Assembly: GCA_013042915.1 (NCBI GenBank)
Contig: JABDPF010000079.1
Coordinates: forward strand, 1 to 55,928
DNA from: Lysobacterales bacterium
GTDB taxonomy: Bacteria; Pseudomonadota; Gammaproteobacteria; Xanthomonadales; SZUA-36
DNA length: 55,928 nt
Reading direction: 5' to 3'
The position numbers and the translations under genes were made by a program. Numbering within the stretch: position 1 is the stretch's first letter; each line of letters starts with the position of its first letter. The notes beneath the pieces were generated by a model. That model did no database searches. It saw only the letters and a list, made by a program, of their open reading frames with translations, and was not told the DNA's origin. This document shows, piece by piece, positions 27,061-36,098 of the stretch.

Positions 27061-28422
27061 ATGAATGAATCCTCCATGGTAGCGCAGCCGGCCCTGGACC
27101 GCGAAGCCGAACTCGACCGCCTGGAGGGCCTCGTGCGGGACGCCCTGCGGCAGGCCCGTGACCTGGGCGCCAGCGATGCCGAGGTGCACGCCAGTAGCAG
27201 CCAGGGGCTGTCGGTGGGGGTCCGTCTCGGCGAGGTCGAAACCCTGGAGCACATGCAGGACAGGGGTGTCACGGTCACCGTCTACATCGGTCGCCGCAAG
27301 GGCCAGGCCAGCAGCGCCGACCTCAGCACGTCCTCGATTGCCGCTTGCGTTGGCCACGCGATGGACATCGCCCGCTTTACGCAGGAGGACCCGTGCAACG
27401 GGCTGGCGAACCCCGATCTGTTGGCAACCGAGCAGCGAAATCTCGACCTCTGGCATCCCTCTGCCGTTGACGCATCCTTTGCCATCGAACGGGCGCTGGC
27501 CTGCGAGGCGGCCGGCCGGGAAGACCCGCGAATCAGCAATTCGGAGGGCGCCGCCTTCAATGCCGGGCTGGGGCTGACGGTGTACGGTAATTCGAACGGG
27601 TTCGTCGGCCGCCGGGCCGGCACGCGTTACAGCCAGTCCTGTGTTTTGCTGGCCGGCAGTGGGGACGGCATGCAGCGCGATTACGGTTACGATAGCCGCC
27701 GTTGCCTCGACGACCTGGAAGACGTGCGCCGTACGGGCGAAGAAGCGGCCCGGCGAACGACGCAACGACTCGGTGCCGGTCAGTTACCCACGGCCGAGAT
27801 GCCAATCCTGTTCGACCCGCGCGTCGCCACCGGGCTGATCGGTCACCTGGTGGGGGCCGTGACGGGATCGGCGCTGTACCGAAACGCCACGTTTCTGAAA
27901 GGGCGCGCAGGCGACCGGCTGTTCCCGGAATGGCTGATGCTGGAAGAGCGTCCCTGGCTGAAGCGCGGCGCCTCGAGTGCCTGGTTCGACGCCGAGGGCG
28001 TGGCCACGCGGAAACGCCGATTGGTGGATGCCGGGGTTTTGGACGGATATGTGCTGTCTTCCTATTCCGGGCGCCGGCTGGGGCTCGAGACCACGGCCAA
28101 CGCGGGGGGTGTGCGGAACCTGCTGCTGCCCGCGGGCGGGGAACGGCAGGGCAACCTGCTCTCCTCGCTGGACGAGGGCTTTTACGTGACCGAGGTGATG
28201 GGACAGGGCGTGAACCTGGTGACCGGTGACTACTCCAGGGGGGCGTCCGGTTTTCTCGTGAAGAAGGGAAACACCGTCCAACCGATCGAGGAAGTGACCA
28301 TCGCCGGAAACCTGGAGACCATGTTCGCCGACATCGTGGCTGCCGGTGACGACATCGACACCCGTGGAAACGTGCATTGCGGCTCGCTGCTGCTGCGAAA
28401 GATGATGGTCGCGGGGTCTTGA
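27061..28422 (+). CDS. pmbA: Metalloprotease partner PmbA/TldE
   Basis: Non-zinc partner of TldD; 453 residues. Family landmarks are the N-terminal GASDAEVHASSSQGLSV..R domain, the FDPRVATGLIGHLVGAVTGSALYR segment at the place where TldD has its HExxxH (absent here, as expected), and the C-terminal MGQGVNLVTGDYSRGASGF motif. GAGGGG precedes ATG 27061. The TGA stop overlaps TTG 28419 of the next gene. Confidence 0.96.
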   Translation: MNESSMVAQPALDREAELDRLEGLVRDALRQARDLGASDAEVHASSSQGLSVGVRLGEVETLEHMQDRGVTVTVYIGRRKGQASSADLSTSSIAACVGHAMDIARFTQEDPCNGLANPDLLATEQRNLDLWHPSAVDASFAIERALACEAAGREDPRISNSEGAAFNAGLGLTVYGNSNGFVGRRAGTRYSQSCVLLAGSGDGMQRDYGYDSRRCLDDLEDVRRTGEEAARRTTQRLGAGQLPTAEMPILFDPRVATGLIGHLVGAVTGSALYRNATFLKGRAGDRLFPEWLMLEERPWLKRGASSAWFDAEGVATRKRRLVDAGVLDGYVLSSYSGRRLGLETTANAGGVRNLLLPAGGERQGNLLSSLDEGFYVTEVMGQGVNLVTGDYSRGASGFLVKKGNTVQPIEEVTIAGNLETMFADIVAAGDDIDTRGNVHCGSLLLRKMMVAGS

Positions 28423-29207
28423 GCGTTTTCAAACTCATGCGGATCGTGGTGCTGCTCAGCATCCTGTTCGTGATCGTGGTCGGTACCTGGATGACGGAGA
28501 GGCGCATGGCATCGTGGGAGCGGCCGATCCTCGTGACGGTCTATCCCATTATCGCCGACCAGGAGCCGGCCACCGAGGGCTTTGTCAACGGCCTGGAAAT
28601 GGGGGAGTTTGACGTGGTCAACCGGTTTCTCGAACGGGAGGCCCGTGCTTACGGCCTGACCGTGACCCCCGCGTTCCGCTTTCAACTGGCGCCGGTCAGT
28701 CGCGAACTCCCGCCAACCGTGCCCGGCCAGTTCGACACCGTTCACATCGCATGGTGGAGCCTCAAGATGCGCTGGTGGTCCTGGAGGCAGAGTTTCGCGC
28801 ACGACCTCGTCAATGCCGACATCCAGATGTTCGTGCTGTATCACACGCTCAACGACAACGAGGAAGTCGGCATCTCCGTGGGTATGCGCAAGGGCCGCTA
28901 CGGGATCGTTCGGGCTTACGCCCGTCAGCGCTACCAGGCGACCAACCACGTGGTTTTCGCGCATGAACTGCTGCACGTATTGGGTGCCACCGACAAGTAC
29001 GTGCTGAGTACCGGGGAGCCGATCCATCCGGACGGCTTTGCCGAGCCCGATCGCATACCGCTCTATCCGCAGCGCTTCGCCGAGATCATGGGCGGCCGCT
29101 TGCCGCTGGGGCTCGGGCGCTCGGCCATCCCCTCGTCGCTCGACCAGTGCCGCATCGGGCGCACGACCGCGCGGGAAATCGGGCTCTACGAGTTGCTCAC
29201 GCCGTGA
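28419..29207 (+). CDS. Membrane-anchored metzincin-like protein, function unknown
   Basis: Not a family I can name. 262 residues from TTG 28419 (overlapping the pmbA stop as TTGA); ATG 28437 is an alternative. One N-terminal membrane helix (VVLLSILFVIVVGTW, about 8-24) is followed by a probably periplasmic domain. It contains HELLHVLGATD (His182, Glu183, His186, Asp192), i.e. HExxHxxGxxD, and a candidate Met-turn EIMGG with Met224. That pattern is the metzincin zinc protease motif with Asp as third ligand, as in snapalysin. A Trp-rich region (AWWSLKMRWWSWRQ, about 109-122) precedes it. Coupling to pmbA suggests co-expression with the TldD/PmbA protease. Confidence 0.6.
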   Translation: MSVFKLMRIVVLLSILFVIVVGTWMTERRMASWERPILVTVYPIIADQEPATEGFVNGLEMGEFDVVNRFLEREARAYGLTVTPAFRFQLAPVSRELPPTVPGQFDTVHIAWWSLKMRWWSWRQSFAHDLVNADIQMFVLYHTLNDNEEVGISVGMRKGRYGIVRAYARQRYQATNHVVFAHELLHVLGATDKYVLSTGEPIHPDGFAEPDRIPLYPQRFAEIMGGRLPLGLGRSAIPSSLDQCRIGRTTAREIGLYELLTP

Positions 29208-29221
29208 GGCGGGGTCCTCCC

Positions 29222-29250
29222 TTGAGTATTTGGCGGGCCGCCGGTATTCT
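29222..29250 (+). promoter_or_regulatory. Promoter of tpiA-secG
   Basis: TTGAGT (29222-29227, 4/6) and TATTCT (29245-29250, 4/6) with a 17-base spacer, in the 79-base gap before tpiA. The predicted start near 29257 leaves a 30-base leader containing AAGGA. Confidence 0.5.
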
Positions 29251-29286
29251 ACGGCGCCTTCAGACACTACCCGCAAGGACATGACG

Positions 29287-30039
29287 ATGCGCAAGATCCT
29301 GGTTGCCGGCAACTGGAAAATGAATGGCTCGAAGGCCATGGTGAACTCATTGCTCGACGGGCTGCTCGAGGGCAGCCGGGACGAGAGGAACGTCGACATG
29401 GCGGTATTCCCTCCGTTCCCGTACCTGGCAGAGGTTCAGAAAAAACTCGAAGGCAGCGAGATCGCCTGGGGCGGCCAGACGGTGAACCCGCAGGAGAAAG
29501 GCGCGCACACCGGCGAGGTCGCGGCCTCCATGCTGCTCGACTTCGCTTGCCGTTACGTGCTGGTCGGACATTCCGAGCGGCGTTCCATTTACGGCGAATC
29601 CGACGAAGACGTCGCCAAGCGCTTCGCCGCGGCGCTGGAAGCCGGCCTCGAGCCGGTTCTGTGCGTTGGAGAGACCCTCGAAGAACGCGAGGGCGGTATT
29701 ACAGAATCCGTCGTGGGCCGGCAGCTCGACGCCGTCCTCGAACGCTCGGGTGTCAAGTCGTTTGAAAACGCCATCGTGGCCTACGAGCCCGTCTGGGCGA
29801 TCGGTACGGGTAAAACCGCCAGCCCGGAACAGGCCCAGGCGGTTCACGCATTCATCCGTGACAAATTTGCCGCGTTGGATGCTATAATTGCGGGTCAACT
29901 ACGAATTTTGTACGGCGGCAGTGTGAACGGTTCCAATGCCGCCGATTTATTTGCCCGGGAAGACATTGACGGCGGCCTCGTCGGAGGCGCTTCGTTGAAA
30001 GCCGAGGATTTCCTCGCGATTCGCAACGCCGTCGACTGA
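29287..30039 (+). CDS. tpiA: Triosephosphate isomerase
   Basis: Interconverts dihydroxyacetone phosphate and glyceraldehyde 3-phosphate in glycolysis. 250 residues; AGNWKMNG carries the substrate-binding Asn/Lys, VGHSERR the catalytic His, and AYEPVWAIGTGKTAS the catalytic Glu and flexible lid; GGSVN and GGLVGGASL close the phosphate site. ATG 29287 is preferred to ATG 29281 because AAGGA at 29275-29279 is then seven bases away. Confidence 0.97.
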   Translation: MRKILVAGNWKMNGSKAMVNSLLDGLLEGSRDERNVDMAVFPPFPYLAEVQKKLEGSEIAWGGQTVNPQEKGAHTGEVAASMLLDFACRYVLVGHSERRSIYGESDEDVAKRFAAALEAGLEPVLCVGETLEEREGGITESVVGRQLDAVLERSGVKSFENAIVAYEPVWAIGTGKTASPEQAQAVHAFIRDKFAALDAIIAGQLRILYGGSVNGSNAADLFAREDIDGGLVGGASLKAEDFLAIRNAVD

Positions 30040-30073
30040 TTTTCCGGACGAAGTACAACTTAACGGATTCACT

Positions 30074-30562
30074 ATGCAGCTTTTGAACATTTTTCACGTG
30101 CTGATCGCGATCGCCCTGGTCGTCTTTGTCCTGATTCAGAAAGGGCAGGGGGCGACGGCGGGCGCAGCATTCGGCAGCGGCGCGTCGGGCACGGTTTTCG
30201 GATCGCGCGGCGCCGGTAATTTCCTCAGCCGCACCACGTGGGTGTTGGCCGCGTTGTTCTGCACGATCAGTCTGACCATGGCCATCCTGGTGTCGCGGAT
30301 GATGGACGCCCCCGAGACTGGCCTTGGCGTCATTGCCGACAGCCAGCCCGAGGCCGCCGTGGTCGAGACATTGCCGACTGCCGAGGATGACACCGGCGAT
30401 TCCCTGTTCAACGCCGATGAGTCCGCGCCGGATATTCCGGCCTTCGAGCCGGTGACGGACGGGATGCCCGCCGTGGACAGCGCCACCGGGGAAACCTCGG
30501 TCGATGATCTTCCGCCCGTCGAGAGCGGCGAGGGTCGTGACGGCACGACCGGCAACGGTTGA
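30074..30562 (+). CDS. secG: Protein translocase subunit SecG
   Basis: Accessory subunit of the SecYEG translocon in the inner membrane. 162 residues with two helices (about 3-20 and 53-74) and between them the conserved cytoplasmic loop IQKGQGATAGAAFGSGASGTVFGSRGAGNFL. Beyond about residue 80 there is a long acidic, Pro/Asp/Glu-rich tail that E. coli SecG (110 residues) lacks, probably disordered. Conserved position after tpiA and before a tRNA-Leu gene. Confidence 0.95.
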   Translation: MQLLNIFHVLIAIALVVFVLIQKGQGATAGAAFGSGASGTVFGSRGAGNFLSRTTWVLAALFCTISLTMAILVSRMMDAPETGLGVIADSQPEAAVVETLPTAEDDTGDSLFNADESAPDIPAFEPVTDGMPAVDSATGETSVDDLPPVESGEGRDGTTGNG

Positions 30563-30582
30563 CGAACGGATCGGTTGATCAG

Positions 30583-30667
30583 GCCCAAGTGGTGGAATTG
30601 GTAGACACGCTATCTTGAGGGGGTAGTGGCGAAAGCCGTGCCGGTTCGAGTCCGGCCTTGGGCACCA
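30583..30667 (+). tRNA. tRNA-Leu (anticodon GAG)
   Basis: 85-base class II tRNA with CCA encoded. Acceptor GCCCAAG pairs with CTTGGGC; the anticodon stem CTATC/GGTAG holds loop TTGAGGG (anticodon GAG); a short variable arm (GGCGAAAGCC) and T-arm GCCGG-TTCGAGT-CCGGC complete the cloverleaf. It lies 20 bases after secG and is probably cut out of the tpiA-secG transcript. Confidence 0.97.
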
Positions 30668-30679
30668 TCAAAAACGAGA

Positions 30680-30709
30680 CCCCGCATGCGTCAAGCTGCG
30701 GGGTTTTTT
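30680..30709 (+). terminator. Rho-independent terminator after tRNA-Leu (bidirectional)
   Basis: Stem CCCCGCA (30680-30686) / TGCGGGG (30697-30703) followed by six T. An A-run on the other side (30670-30674) would give a U-tract for the convergent gene, so it probably serves both directions. Confidence 0.9.
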
Positions 30710-30710
30710 G

Positions 30711-31172
30711 TTACCTGCGCGGCGAAACGTACATCGTGATCCCGGCATCGAATACCAAAGCGCCCTCGGCGTCGGTCACCTCGACCCGCACCGGGCAGTC
30801 GGCGGACTCGCCTGGCCCGGGAAACGGCGATTCGGGAATAGCAACGGCGCGCAGGTCCGTTGTGGCTTTGAGCAGGTAGCGCACGGTCATGCCCCTGGGT
30901 ATCCAGCGATGGGTCGCGGGAACACTGACATCGGTCATGGTTCCGCCCGCCAGCTCGGCCATGTTGCACATGGCGATCGCGTGGACCGTGCCGATGTGAT
31001 TGAACACGGCCCGGCGCTTTTTAATCGTCACTTCCGCGCGCCCGGGACAAAGGTCCACGAACGTTGGCCGGATGCTGGAGAAATAGGGCGCCTTCAGGCA
31101 GACCATGCGCGAAAAAAGCCATTTGCCGCCCGGCCTGGTCGCGAGGCGATTCCATGTATCGAGGGTGCTCAT
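30711..31172 (-). CDS. Hotdog-fold thioesterase-like protein (DUF4442)
   Basis: 153 residues. The segment FNHIGTVHAIAMCNMAELAGGTMTD, with a central helix after N-H-x-G-T-x-H, is the hallmark of DUF4442/PaaI-like hotdog acyl-CoA thioesterases; substrate unknown. GGAGAG lies about six bases before ATG 31172, and the start gives MSTLDTWNRL. The gene is convergent with tRNA-Leu, shares its terminator, and is divergent from nuoA. It sits inside an otherwise collinear tpiA-to-nuo block. Confidence 0.8.
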   Translation of the reverse strand: MSTLDTWNRLATRPGGKWLFSRMVCLKAPYFSSIRPTFVDLCPGRAEVTIKKRRAVFNHIGTVHAIAMCNMAELAGGTMTDVSVPATHRWIPRGMTVRYLLKATTDLRAVAIPESPFPGPGESADCPVRVEVTDAEGALVFDAGITMYVSPRR

Positions 31173-31307
31173 ACATCTCTCCAGCGTTAAACAGGACGAG
31201 GCCATTGAGCCCGGCGTTACCCGGCTATATGACGCCGAACCTTGTATCACGAAAAATTAATTTACTTGCGCTCGGTCAATTGATGCCATTTTAAGCCTGT
31301 TTTCAGG

Positions 31308-31336
31308 TTCACATCGTGACGGGCTGCCTGTAAAAT
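31308..31336 (+). promoter_or_regulatory. Sigma-70 promoter of the nuo operon
   Basis: TTCACA (31308-31313, 5/6) and TAAAAT (31331-31336, 5/6) with a 17-base spacer, the best-matching promoter in the window. The predicted start near 31343 leaves a leader of about 49 bases before nuoA. Confidence 0.7.
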
Positions 31337-31391
31337 TGCCCGAATCATTCGCCCACCGCGAATCCTTGGCTCCATCCTGAGAGAAACGAGC

Positions 31392-31760
31392 ATGCTCGCA
31401 GAATATTTTCCTGTTCTGATTTTCATCGTCATATCACTCGTGCTCGGCGCCGTGCTGCTGCTGACCGGTGGCATCCTGGGCAAACTGCTCGGGCATTCAC
31501 AGCCCGACGACGAGAAGGCGTCTCCCTACGAATGCGGCTTCGAAGCCTTCGAGGACACCCGTTCGAAATTTGACGTGCGCTATTACCTGGTGGCCATTCT
31601 GTTCATCATTTTCGATCTGGAAATCGCGTTTTTTATCCCCTGGGCGCTGGTTCTGGATGAACTCGGCACTGTCGGTCTGGTGGCCATGTTCATATTTGTC
31701 ATCGAACTCGTGATCGGGTTCATCTGGTTGTGGAAGAAAGGAGCCCTGGAATGGGAATAA
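31392..31760 (+). CDS. nuoA: NADH-quinone oxidoreductase subunit A
   Basis: Small membrane subunit of complex I that joins the peripheral and membrane arms. 122 residues with three helices (about 6-28, 62-84, 90-112) and the conserved loop [21 protein letters not shown] with its Cys. First gene of the 14-gene operon; its last codons overlap the nuoB start (ATG inside GAATGGGAATAA). Confidence 0.97.
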   Translation: MLAEYFPVLIFIVISLVLGAVLLLTGGILGKLLGHSQPDDEKASPYECGFEAFEDTRSKFDVRYYLVAILFIIFDLEIAFFIPWALVLDELGTVGLVAMFIFVIELVIGFIWLWKKGALEWE

Positions 31761-32284
31761 ACAATCCCGTACCGCTGGCGGAAGTCGACGACATCCTCCG
31801 GCCCAGCGCCGATGCCAATCCGCTGATGGATCGCGGCTTTGCCGTCACCAGCATTGACGCGCTGCTCAACTGGGCGCGCAGTGGGTCCATGTGGCCGATG
31901 ACCTTCGGTCTCGCCTGTTGCGCGGTCGAGATGATGCAGGCCGGCGCCGCCCGCTATGACCTCGACCGCTTCGGTGTCATTTTCCGGCCCAGCCCACGCC
32001 AGTCCGACGTGATGATCGTGGCCGGCACGCTGACCAACAAGATGGCTCCCGCGTTTCGCAAAGTCTACGACCAGATGTCCAACCCGAAGTGGGTCATCTC
32101 CATGGGCTCCTGCGCCAATGGCGGCGGTTACTACCACTACGCCTACTCGGTCACCCGGGGCTGCGACCGAGTCGTACCGGTCGACGTGTACGTGCCGGGC
32201 TGTCCGCCGAACGCCGAAGCGCTGATCTACGGCATCCTCCAATTGCAGGCGAAAATCCGCCGCGAATCCACCATCGCCAGGTAA
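31751..32284 (+). CDS. nuoB: NADH-quinone oxidoreductase subunit B
   Basis: Peripheral-arm subunit that binds cluster N2, the last iron-sulfur centre before quinone. 177 residues; ligands are in [18 protein letters not shown] and [13 protein letters not shown] stands seven bases before ATG 31751, which lies within the nuoA coding end. Confidence 0.97.
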   Translation: MGINNPVPLAEVDDILRPSADANPLMDRGFAVTSIDALLNWARSGSMWPMTFGLACCAVEMMQAGAARYDLDRFGVIFRPSPRQSDVMIVAGTLTNKMAPAFRKVYDQMSNPKWVISMGSCANGGGYYHYAYSVTRGCDRVVPVDVYVPGCPPNAEALIYGILQLQAKIRRESTIAR

Positions 32285-32288
32285 GGGC

Positions 32289-33050
32289 ATGAACGAGACA
32301 GCCAAAGCGATTTCTGACCGGTTCACCGAGCGATTCGGTGACCACGTCACCGTCGGAGCCACGCTGGCCGGCATCACCACGCTGGACGTCGGCGTCGATG
32401 ACTGGCAGGAAGTCTGCCGCGCACTGCGCGACGACGACGATTTCTGCTTCGATCAACTCACCGATCTTTGCGGCGTCGATTATCTCGGATACGGTTTATC
32501 CGAATGGGAAACCGATGACGCTTCCCAGGAAGGGTTCAGCCGCGGCGTGGAAGCCCTCGGCCCGGGGCGTTTCAAATGGTCCGAGCGACCCGAGGCCGGA
32601 AATGTCCAGCAACGGTTCGCCGTGGTCGCCCACCTGCTGTCCTATCGACACAACCAGCGATTGCGCCTGCGGTGTTTTGCGCCGGACGAGGGCCTGCCGG
32701 TCGTGCCTACGCTGGTGGATATCTGGAGCTCCGCCAACTGGTACGAACGCGAAGCATTCGACATGTTCGGCATCGTGTTCGAAGGGCATCCCGACCTGCG
32801 CCGGATCCTAACCGATTACGGTTTCACCGGTCACCCCTTCCGCAAGGACTTCCCGCTGATCGGCAACGTCGAGGTCCGCTACGACGAGCAGAAAGGTCGC
32901 GTCGTTTACGAGCCGGTATCCATCGAGCCCCGTGTGACCGTGCCGCGCGTACTTCGAGAGGATTCGCGCTACAAGACCGACGACGTAGACCTTGCCGCCG
33001 ACGCACAGGCCGAAGAGGCCGCTGCGCAGGGAGCAGATGACAATGGCTGA
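32289..33050 (+). CDS. nuoC: NADH-quinone oxidoreductase subunit C
   Basis: 30-kDa peripheral subunit, 253 residues, separate from nuoD (in E. coli the two are fused). The signature [24 protein letters not shown] and the [12 protein letters not shown] stretch are intact. The C-terminal 30 residues are acidic and Ala-rich. The 3' end overlaps nuoD by eight bases. Confidence 0.97.
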   Translation: MNETAKAISDRFTERFGDHVTVGATLAGITTLDVGVDDWQEVCRALRDDDDFCFDQLTDLCGVDYLGYGLSEWETDDASQEGFSRGVEALGPGRFKWSERPEAGNVQQRFAVVAHLLSYRHNQRLRLRCFAPDEGLPVVPTLVDIWSSANWYEREAFDMFGIVFEGHPDLRRILTDYGFTGHPFRKDFPLIGNVEVRYDEQKGRVVYEPVSIEPRVTVPRVLREDSRYKTDDVDLAADAQAEEAAAQGADDNG

Positions 33051-34296
33051 GATCCAAAACTACACAATGAATTTCGGCCCGCAGCACCCCGCGGCACACG
33101 GTGTGCTGCGCCTGGTGCTGGAAATGGACGGCGAAACCGTGGTGCGCGCTGATCCGCACATCGGCCTGCTGCACCGTGCTACCGAGAAACTGGCCGAATC
33201 CAAGCCGTTCAATCACAGCATCGGTTACCTCGACCGTCTCGATTACATGTCGATGATGTGCAACGAGCACGCCTACGTGCGCGCCATCGAGCAACTGCTG
33301 GGCATCGAGCCGCCGCCGCGCGCCCAGTACATCCGCACGATGTTCGACGAACTCACCCGGTTTTCGAACCATCTGCTGTGGATCGCCGCCTGTGGTATCG
33401 ACCTCGGTGCGATGACGGTGTTCCTGTACTGCTTCCGTGAACGCGAAATGGTCATGGACATGTACGAGGCGGTGTCCGGCGCCCGCATGCATGCGGCCTA
33501 CTACCGCCCCGGCGGCGTGTACCGCGACTTGCCGGAATCCGTGCCGCTGTACAAGGAAACGCGCTGGACCAAGGGTAAGGACCTCAAGCGTCGCAACGAA
33601 TGGCGCGAAGGCAGCTTGCTGGATTTCATCGAGGCATTCGCCCGCGACGTGCCGAGCAAGATCGACGAGTACGAAACACTCCTGACCGACAACCGCATCT
33701 GGAAACAGCGCACCGTGGGCATCGGTGTCGTGTCCCCCGACAAGGCCGTGCAGATGGGCTACACGGGCGTGATGTTGCGTGGTTCCGGCGTGGAGTGGGA
33801 CCTGCGCAAAAAACAGCCCTACGCGATGTATGACCAGGTTGATTTCGACGTGCCGGTAGGCGTTAGCGGCGACTGCTATGACCGATACCTGTGTCGCGTC
33901 GAGGAATTGCGGCAGTCGGCCAAGATCATCCTGCAGTGCGTGGACTGGCTGAAAAAAAACCCGGGTCACGTGATGTTGAAGAATTTCAAGGTCATCCCGC
34001 CAACCCGCGAGGAAATGAAGGACGACATGGAAGCCATGATCCATCACTTCAAGCTCTTTACCGAGGGCTACGCGGTACCCGAGGGCGAAACGTATGCCGC
34101 GGTCGAGGCGCCCAAGGGCGAATTCGGTTGTTACATGGTTTCCGATGGCGCGAACAAACCGTTTCGAGCCCACTTCCGGGCGCCCGGTTTTGCGCATCTG
34201 TCCAGTATGAACGAACTGGCATCGGGCCACATGCTGGCGGATGCCGTGGCCATCATCAGCACCATGGACCTGGTATTCGGCGAGGTGGATCGCTAA
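33043..34296 (+). CDS. nuoD: NADH-quinone oxidoreductase subunit D
   Basis: 49-kDa subunit that forms the quinone site with NuoB. 417 residues beginning [20 protein letters not shown], the standard start. His and Tyr of the quinone pocket lie in GPQHPAAHG and [10 protein letters not shown], and the C-terminus ends VFGEVDR. ATG 33037 is a possible start two codons upstream. Confidence 0.97.
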   Translation: MAEIQNYTMNFGPQHPAAHGVLRLVLEMDGETVVRADPHIGLLHRATEKLAESKPFNHSIGYLDRLDYMSMMCNEHAYVRAIEQLLGIEPPPRAQYIRTMFDELTRFSNHLLWIAACGIDLGAMTVFLYCFREREMVMDMYEAVSGARMHAAYYRPGGVYRDLPESVPLYKETRWTKGKDLKRRNEWREGSLLDFIEAFARDVPSKIDEYETLLTDNRIWKQRTVGIGVVSPDKAVQMGYTGVMLRGSGVEWDLRKKQPYAMYDQVDFDVPVGVSGDCYDRYLCRVEELRQSAKIILQCVDWLKKNPGHVMLKNFKVIPPTREEMKDDMEAMIHHFKLFTEGYAVPEGETYAAVEAPKGEFGCYMVSDGANKPFRAHFRAPGFAHLSSMNELASGHMLADAVAIISTMDLVFGEVDR

Positions 34297-34799
34297 TGAA
34301 CGAAACGACGAACGGTGCCGCGATGCTGACCGAACAGACCCGGAAAATGATCGACCACTGGGTGTCGAAATTCCCGGAAGACAAGAAACGCTCCGCGTTG
34401 GTCCAGTCGCTGATGGCGGCGCAGGACCAGAATGGCGGATGGATCACCAGCGAACTGACCGAGGCGGTGGCCGAGTACCTCGACCTGCCGGCGGTCTGGG
34501 CGCACGAGGTGGTTTCTTTCTATTCCATGTTCTTCACCGAGCCGGTGGGTCGCCACAAAGTACACATCTGCACCAACATTTCCTGCTGGCTGAACGGGGC
34601 GGACGAGTTGGTGGCGCATGCCGAGAAAAAACTGGGCGTGGAGCTGGGTGGCACGACCGATGACGGTCGCGTCACCCTGGTGCGGGAAGAAGAGTGCCTG
34701 GCCGGATGCTGTGGCGCACCGATGGCGGTGGTCAACGGCCATTACCGCGAACACCTGGACACCGAAAAGCTCGATGTCCTCCTGGACGGGCTGGAGTAA
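34296..34799 (+). CDS. nuoE: NADH-quinone oxidoreductase subunit E
   Basis: 24-kDa subunit with the [2Fe-2S] cluster N1a; 167 residues. Its four Cys ligands are in VHICTNISCWLNG and EECLAGCCGAPM. ATG 34296 overlaps the nuoD stop (TAATG), so translation is coupled. Confidence 0.97.
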   Translation: MNETTNGAAMLTEQTRKMIDHWVSKFPEDKKRSALVQSLMAAQDQNGGWITSELTEAVAEYLDLPAVWAHEVVSFYSMFFTEPVGRHKVHICTNISCWLNGADELVAHAEKKLGVELGGTTDDGRVTLVREEECLAGCCGAPMAVVNGHYREHLDTEKLDVLLDGLE

Positions 34800-34802
34800 G
34801 CC

Positions 34803-36098
34803 ATGGCTGAACACAACGTCGTATTCAACACGCTTGACCAAGAGCAGCCCTGGACGCTCAACACCTACCTCGCTGCGGACGGATACCAGGCCTGGAAAAA
34901 GATCCTGGCGGAGAAGACCCCGCAGGAGGACATCATCGACACGGTCAAGGAATCGGCCCTTCGGGGACGGGGCGGCGCCGGTTTTCCGACCGGCCTGAAA
35001 TGGAGTTTCATGCCGCGCTCGGCGCCGATGCAGAAGTACATCCTGTGCAACTCGGACGAGTCCGAGCCGGGCACCTGTCATGACCGCGACATCCTGCGAT
35101 ACAACCCGCACGCGGTCATCGAAGGCATGGCCATCGCCGGTTACGCGATGGGCGCCACGGTGGGTTACAACTACCTTCGCGGCGAATTCCACCACGAGCC
35201 GTTCGAGCGGTTCGAAGCGGCGCTCGTGGAAGCTTACGAGGCCGGGCTGTTGGGCAAAGACGTGCAGGGTTCGGGTATCGACATGGACATCTACACGGCT
35301 CTGGGCGCCGGTGCGTACATCTGCGGTGAAGAGACCGCACTGATGGAATCGCTCGAAGGCAAGAAGGGGCAGCCGCGCTTCAAACCGCCGTTCCCGGCCA
35401 ATTTCGGTCTTTACGGCGCGCCCAGCACGATCAACAACACGGAGACCCTGGCTTCCGTGCCGGCGATCATGCGCAACGGTGCCAGGTGGTTCCTGGAAGT
35501 CGGCAAACCCAACAACGGCGGTCCAAAGTGCTTTTCCGTCTCGGGCCATGTCAAGCGGCCCGCCAATTACGAGGTACCGCTGGGCACGCCTTTCGCCGAT
35601 TTGCTGGAAATGGCAGGCGGCATGCGCGATGGCGCCACCCTGAAAGGCGTGATTCCGGGCGGATCCTCGATGCCGGTTTTGCCGGCCGAGATCATCATGG
35701 ACTGCACCATGGATTTCGATTCGCTGAGCAAGGTCGGCTCCGGCCTGGGTTCCGGAGCGGTCATTGTGATGGACGACAGCACCTGCATGGTCAAGGCCTG
35801 TACCCGTATCGCGCAGTTCTACCACATGGAGTCCTGCGGCCAGTGCACGCCCTGCCGAGAGGGTACCGGCTGGATGCACCGCATGCTGATGCGCATCGTG
35901 GCGGGCGAGGGACGCGAGGGCGATCTCGAGTTGCTGCGCTCGGCGGCCGGCCAGATCGAGGGACACACCATCTGCGCCTTTGGCGAAGCAGCCGCCTGGC
36001 CGGTGCAGGGCTTCCTGCGCCATTACTGGGATGAATTCGAGTACTACATCAAACACGGCCGCTCCATGGTCGAAGATCAGCAGGGGCAGGCCGCATGA
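34803..36098 (+). CDS. nuoF: NADH-quinone oxidoreductase subunit F
   Basis: 51-kDa subunit that binds NADH and FMN and carries cluster N3; 431 residues. The Gly-rich nucleotide loop is [15 protein letters not shown], the FMN region [11 protein letters not shown], and the N3 ligands [11 protein letters not shown] with a distal Cys in [10 protein letters not shown]. Its end overlaps the nuoG start by four bases (ATGA). Confidence 0.98.
   Translation: MAEHNVVFNTLDQEQPWTLNTYLAADGYQAWKKILAEKTPQEDIIDTVKESALRGRGGAGFPTGLKWSFMPRSAPMQKYILCNSDESEPGTCHDRDILRYNPHAVIEGMAIAGYAMGATVGYNYLRGEFHHEPFERFEAALVEAYEAGLLGKDVQGSGIDMDIYTALGAGAYICGEETALMESLEGKKGQPRFKPPFPANFGLYGAPSTINNTETLASVPAIMRNGARWFLEVGKPNNGGPKCFSVSGHVKRPANYEVPLGTPFADLLEMAGGMRDGATLKGVIPGGSSMPVLPAEIIMDCTMDFDSLSKVGSGLGSGAVIVMDDSTCMVKACTRIAQFYHMESCGQCTPCREGTGWMHRMLMRIVAGEGREGDLELLRSAAGQIEGHTICAFGEAAAWPVQGFLRHYWDEFEYYIKHGRSMVEDQQGQAA

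Noticed and set aside
32824-34230. 468-codon open frame antisense to nuoC-nuoD
   Set aside because: Same reason: complete conserved genes on the other strand.
34293-36056. 587-codon open frame antisense to nuoE-nuoF
   Set aside because: It shadows two intact complex I genes; composition is His/Arg/Gly-rich with no family motif.
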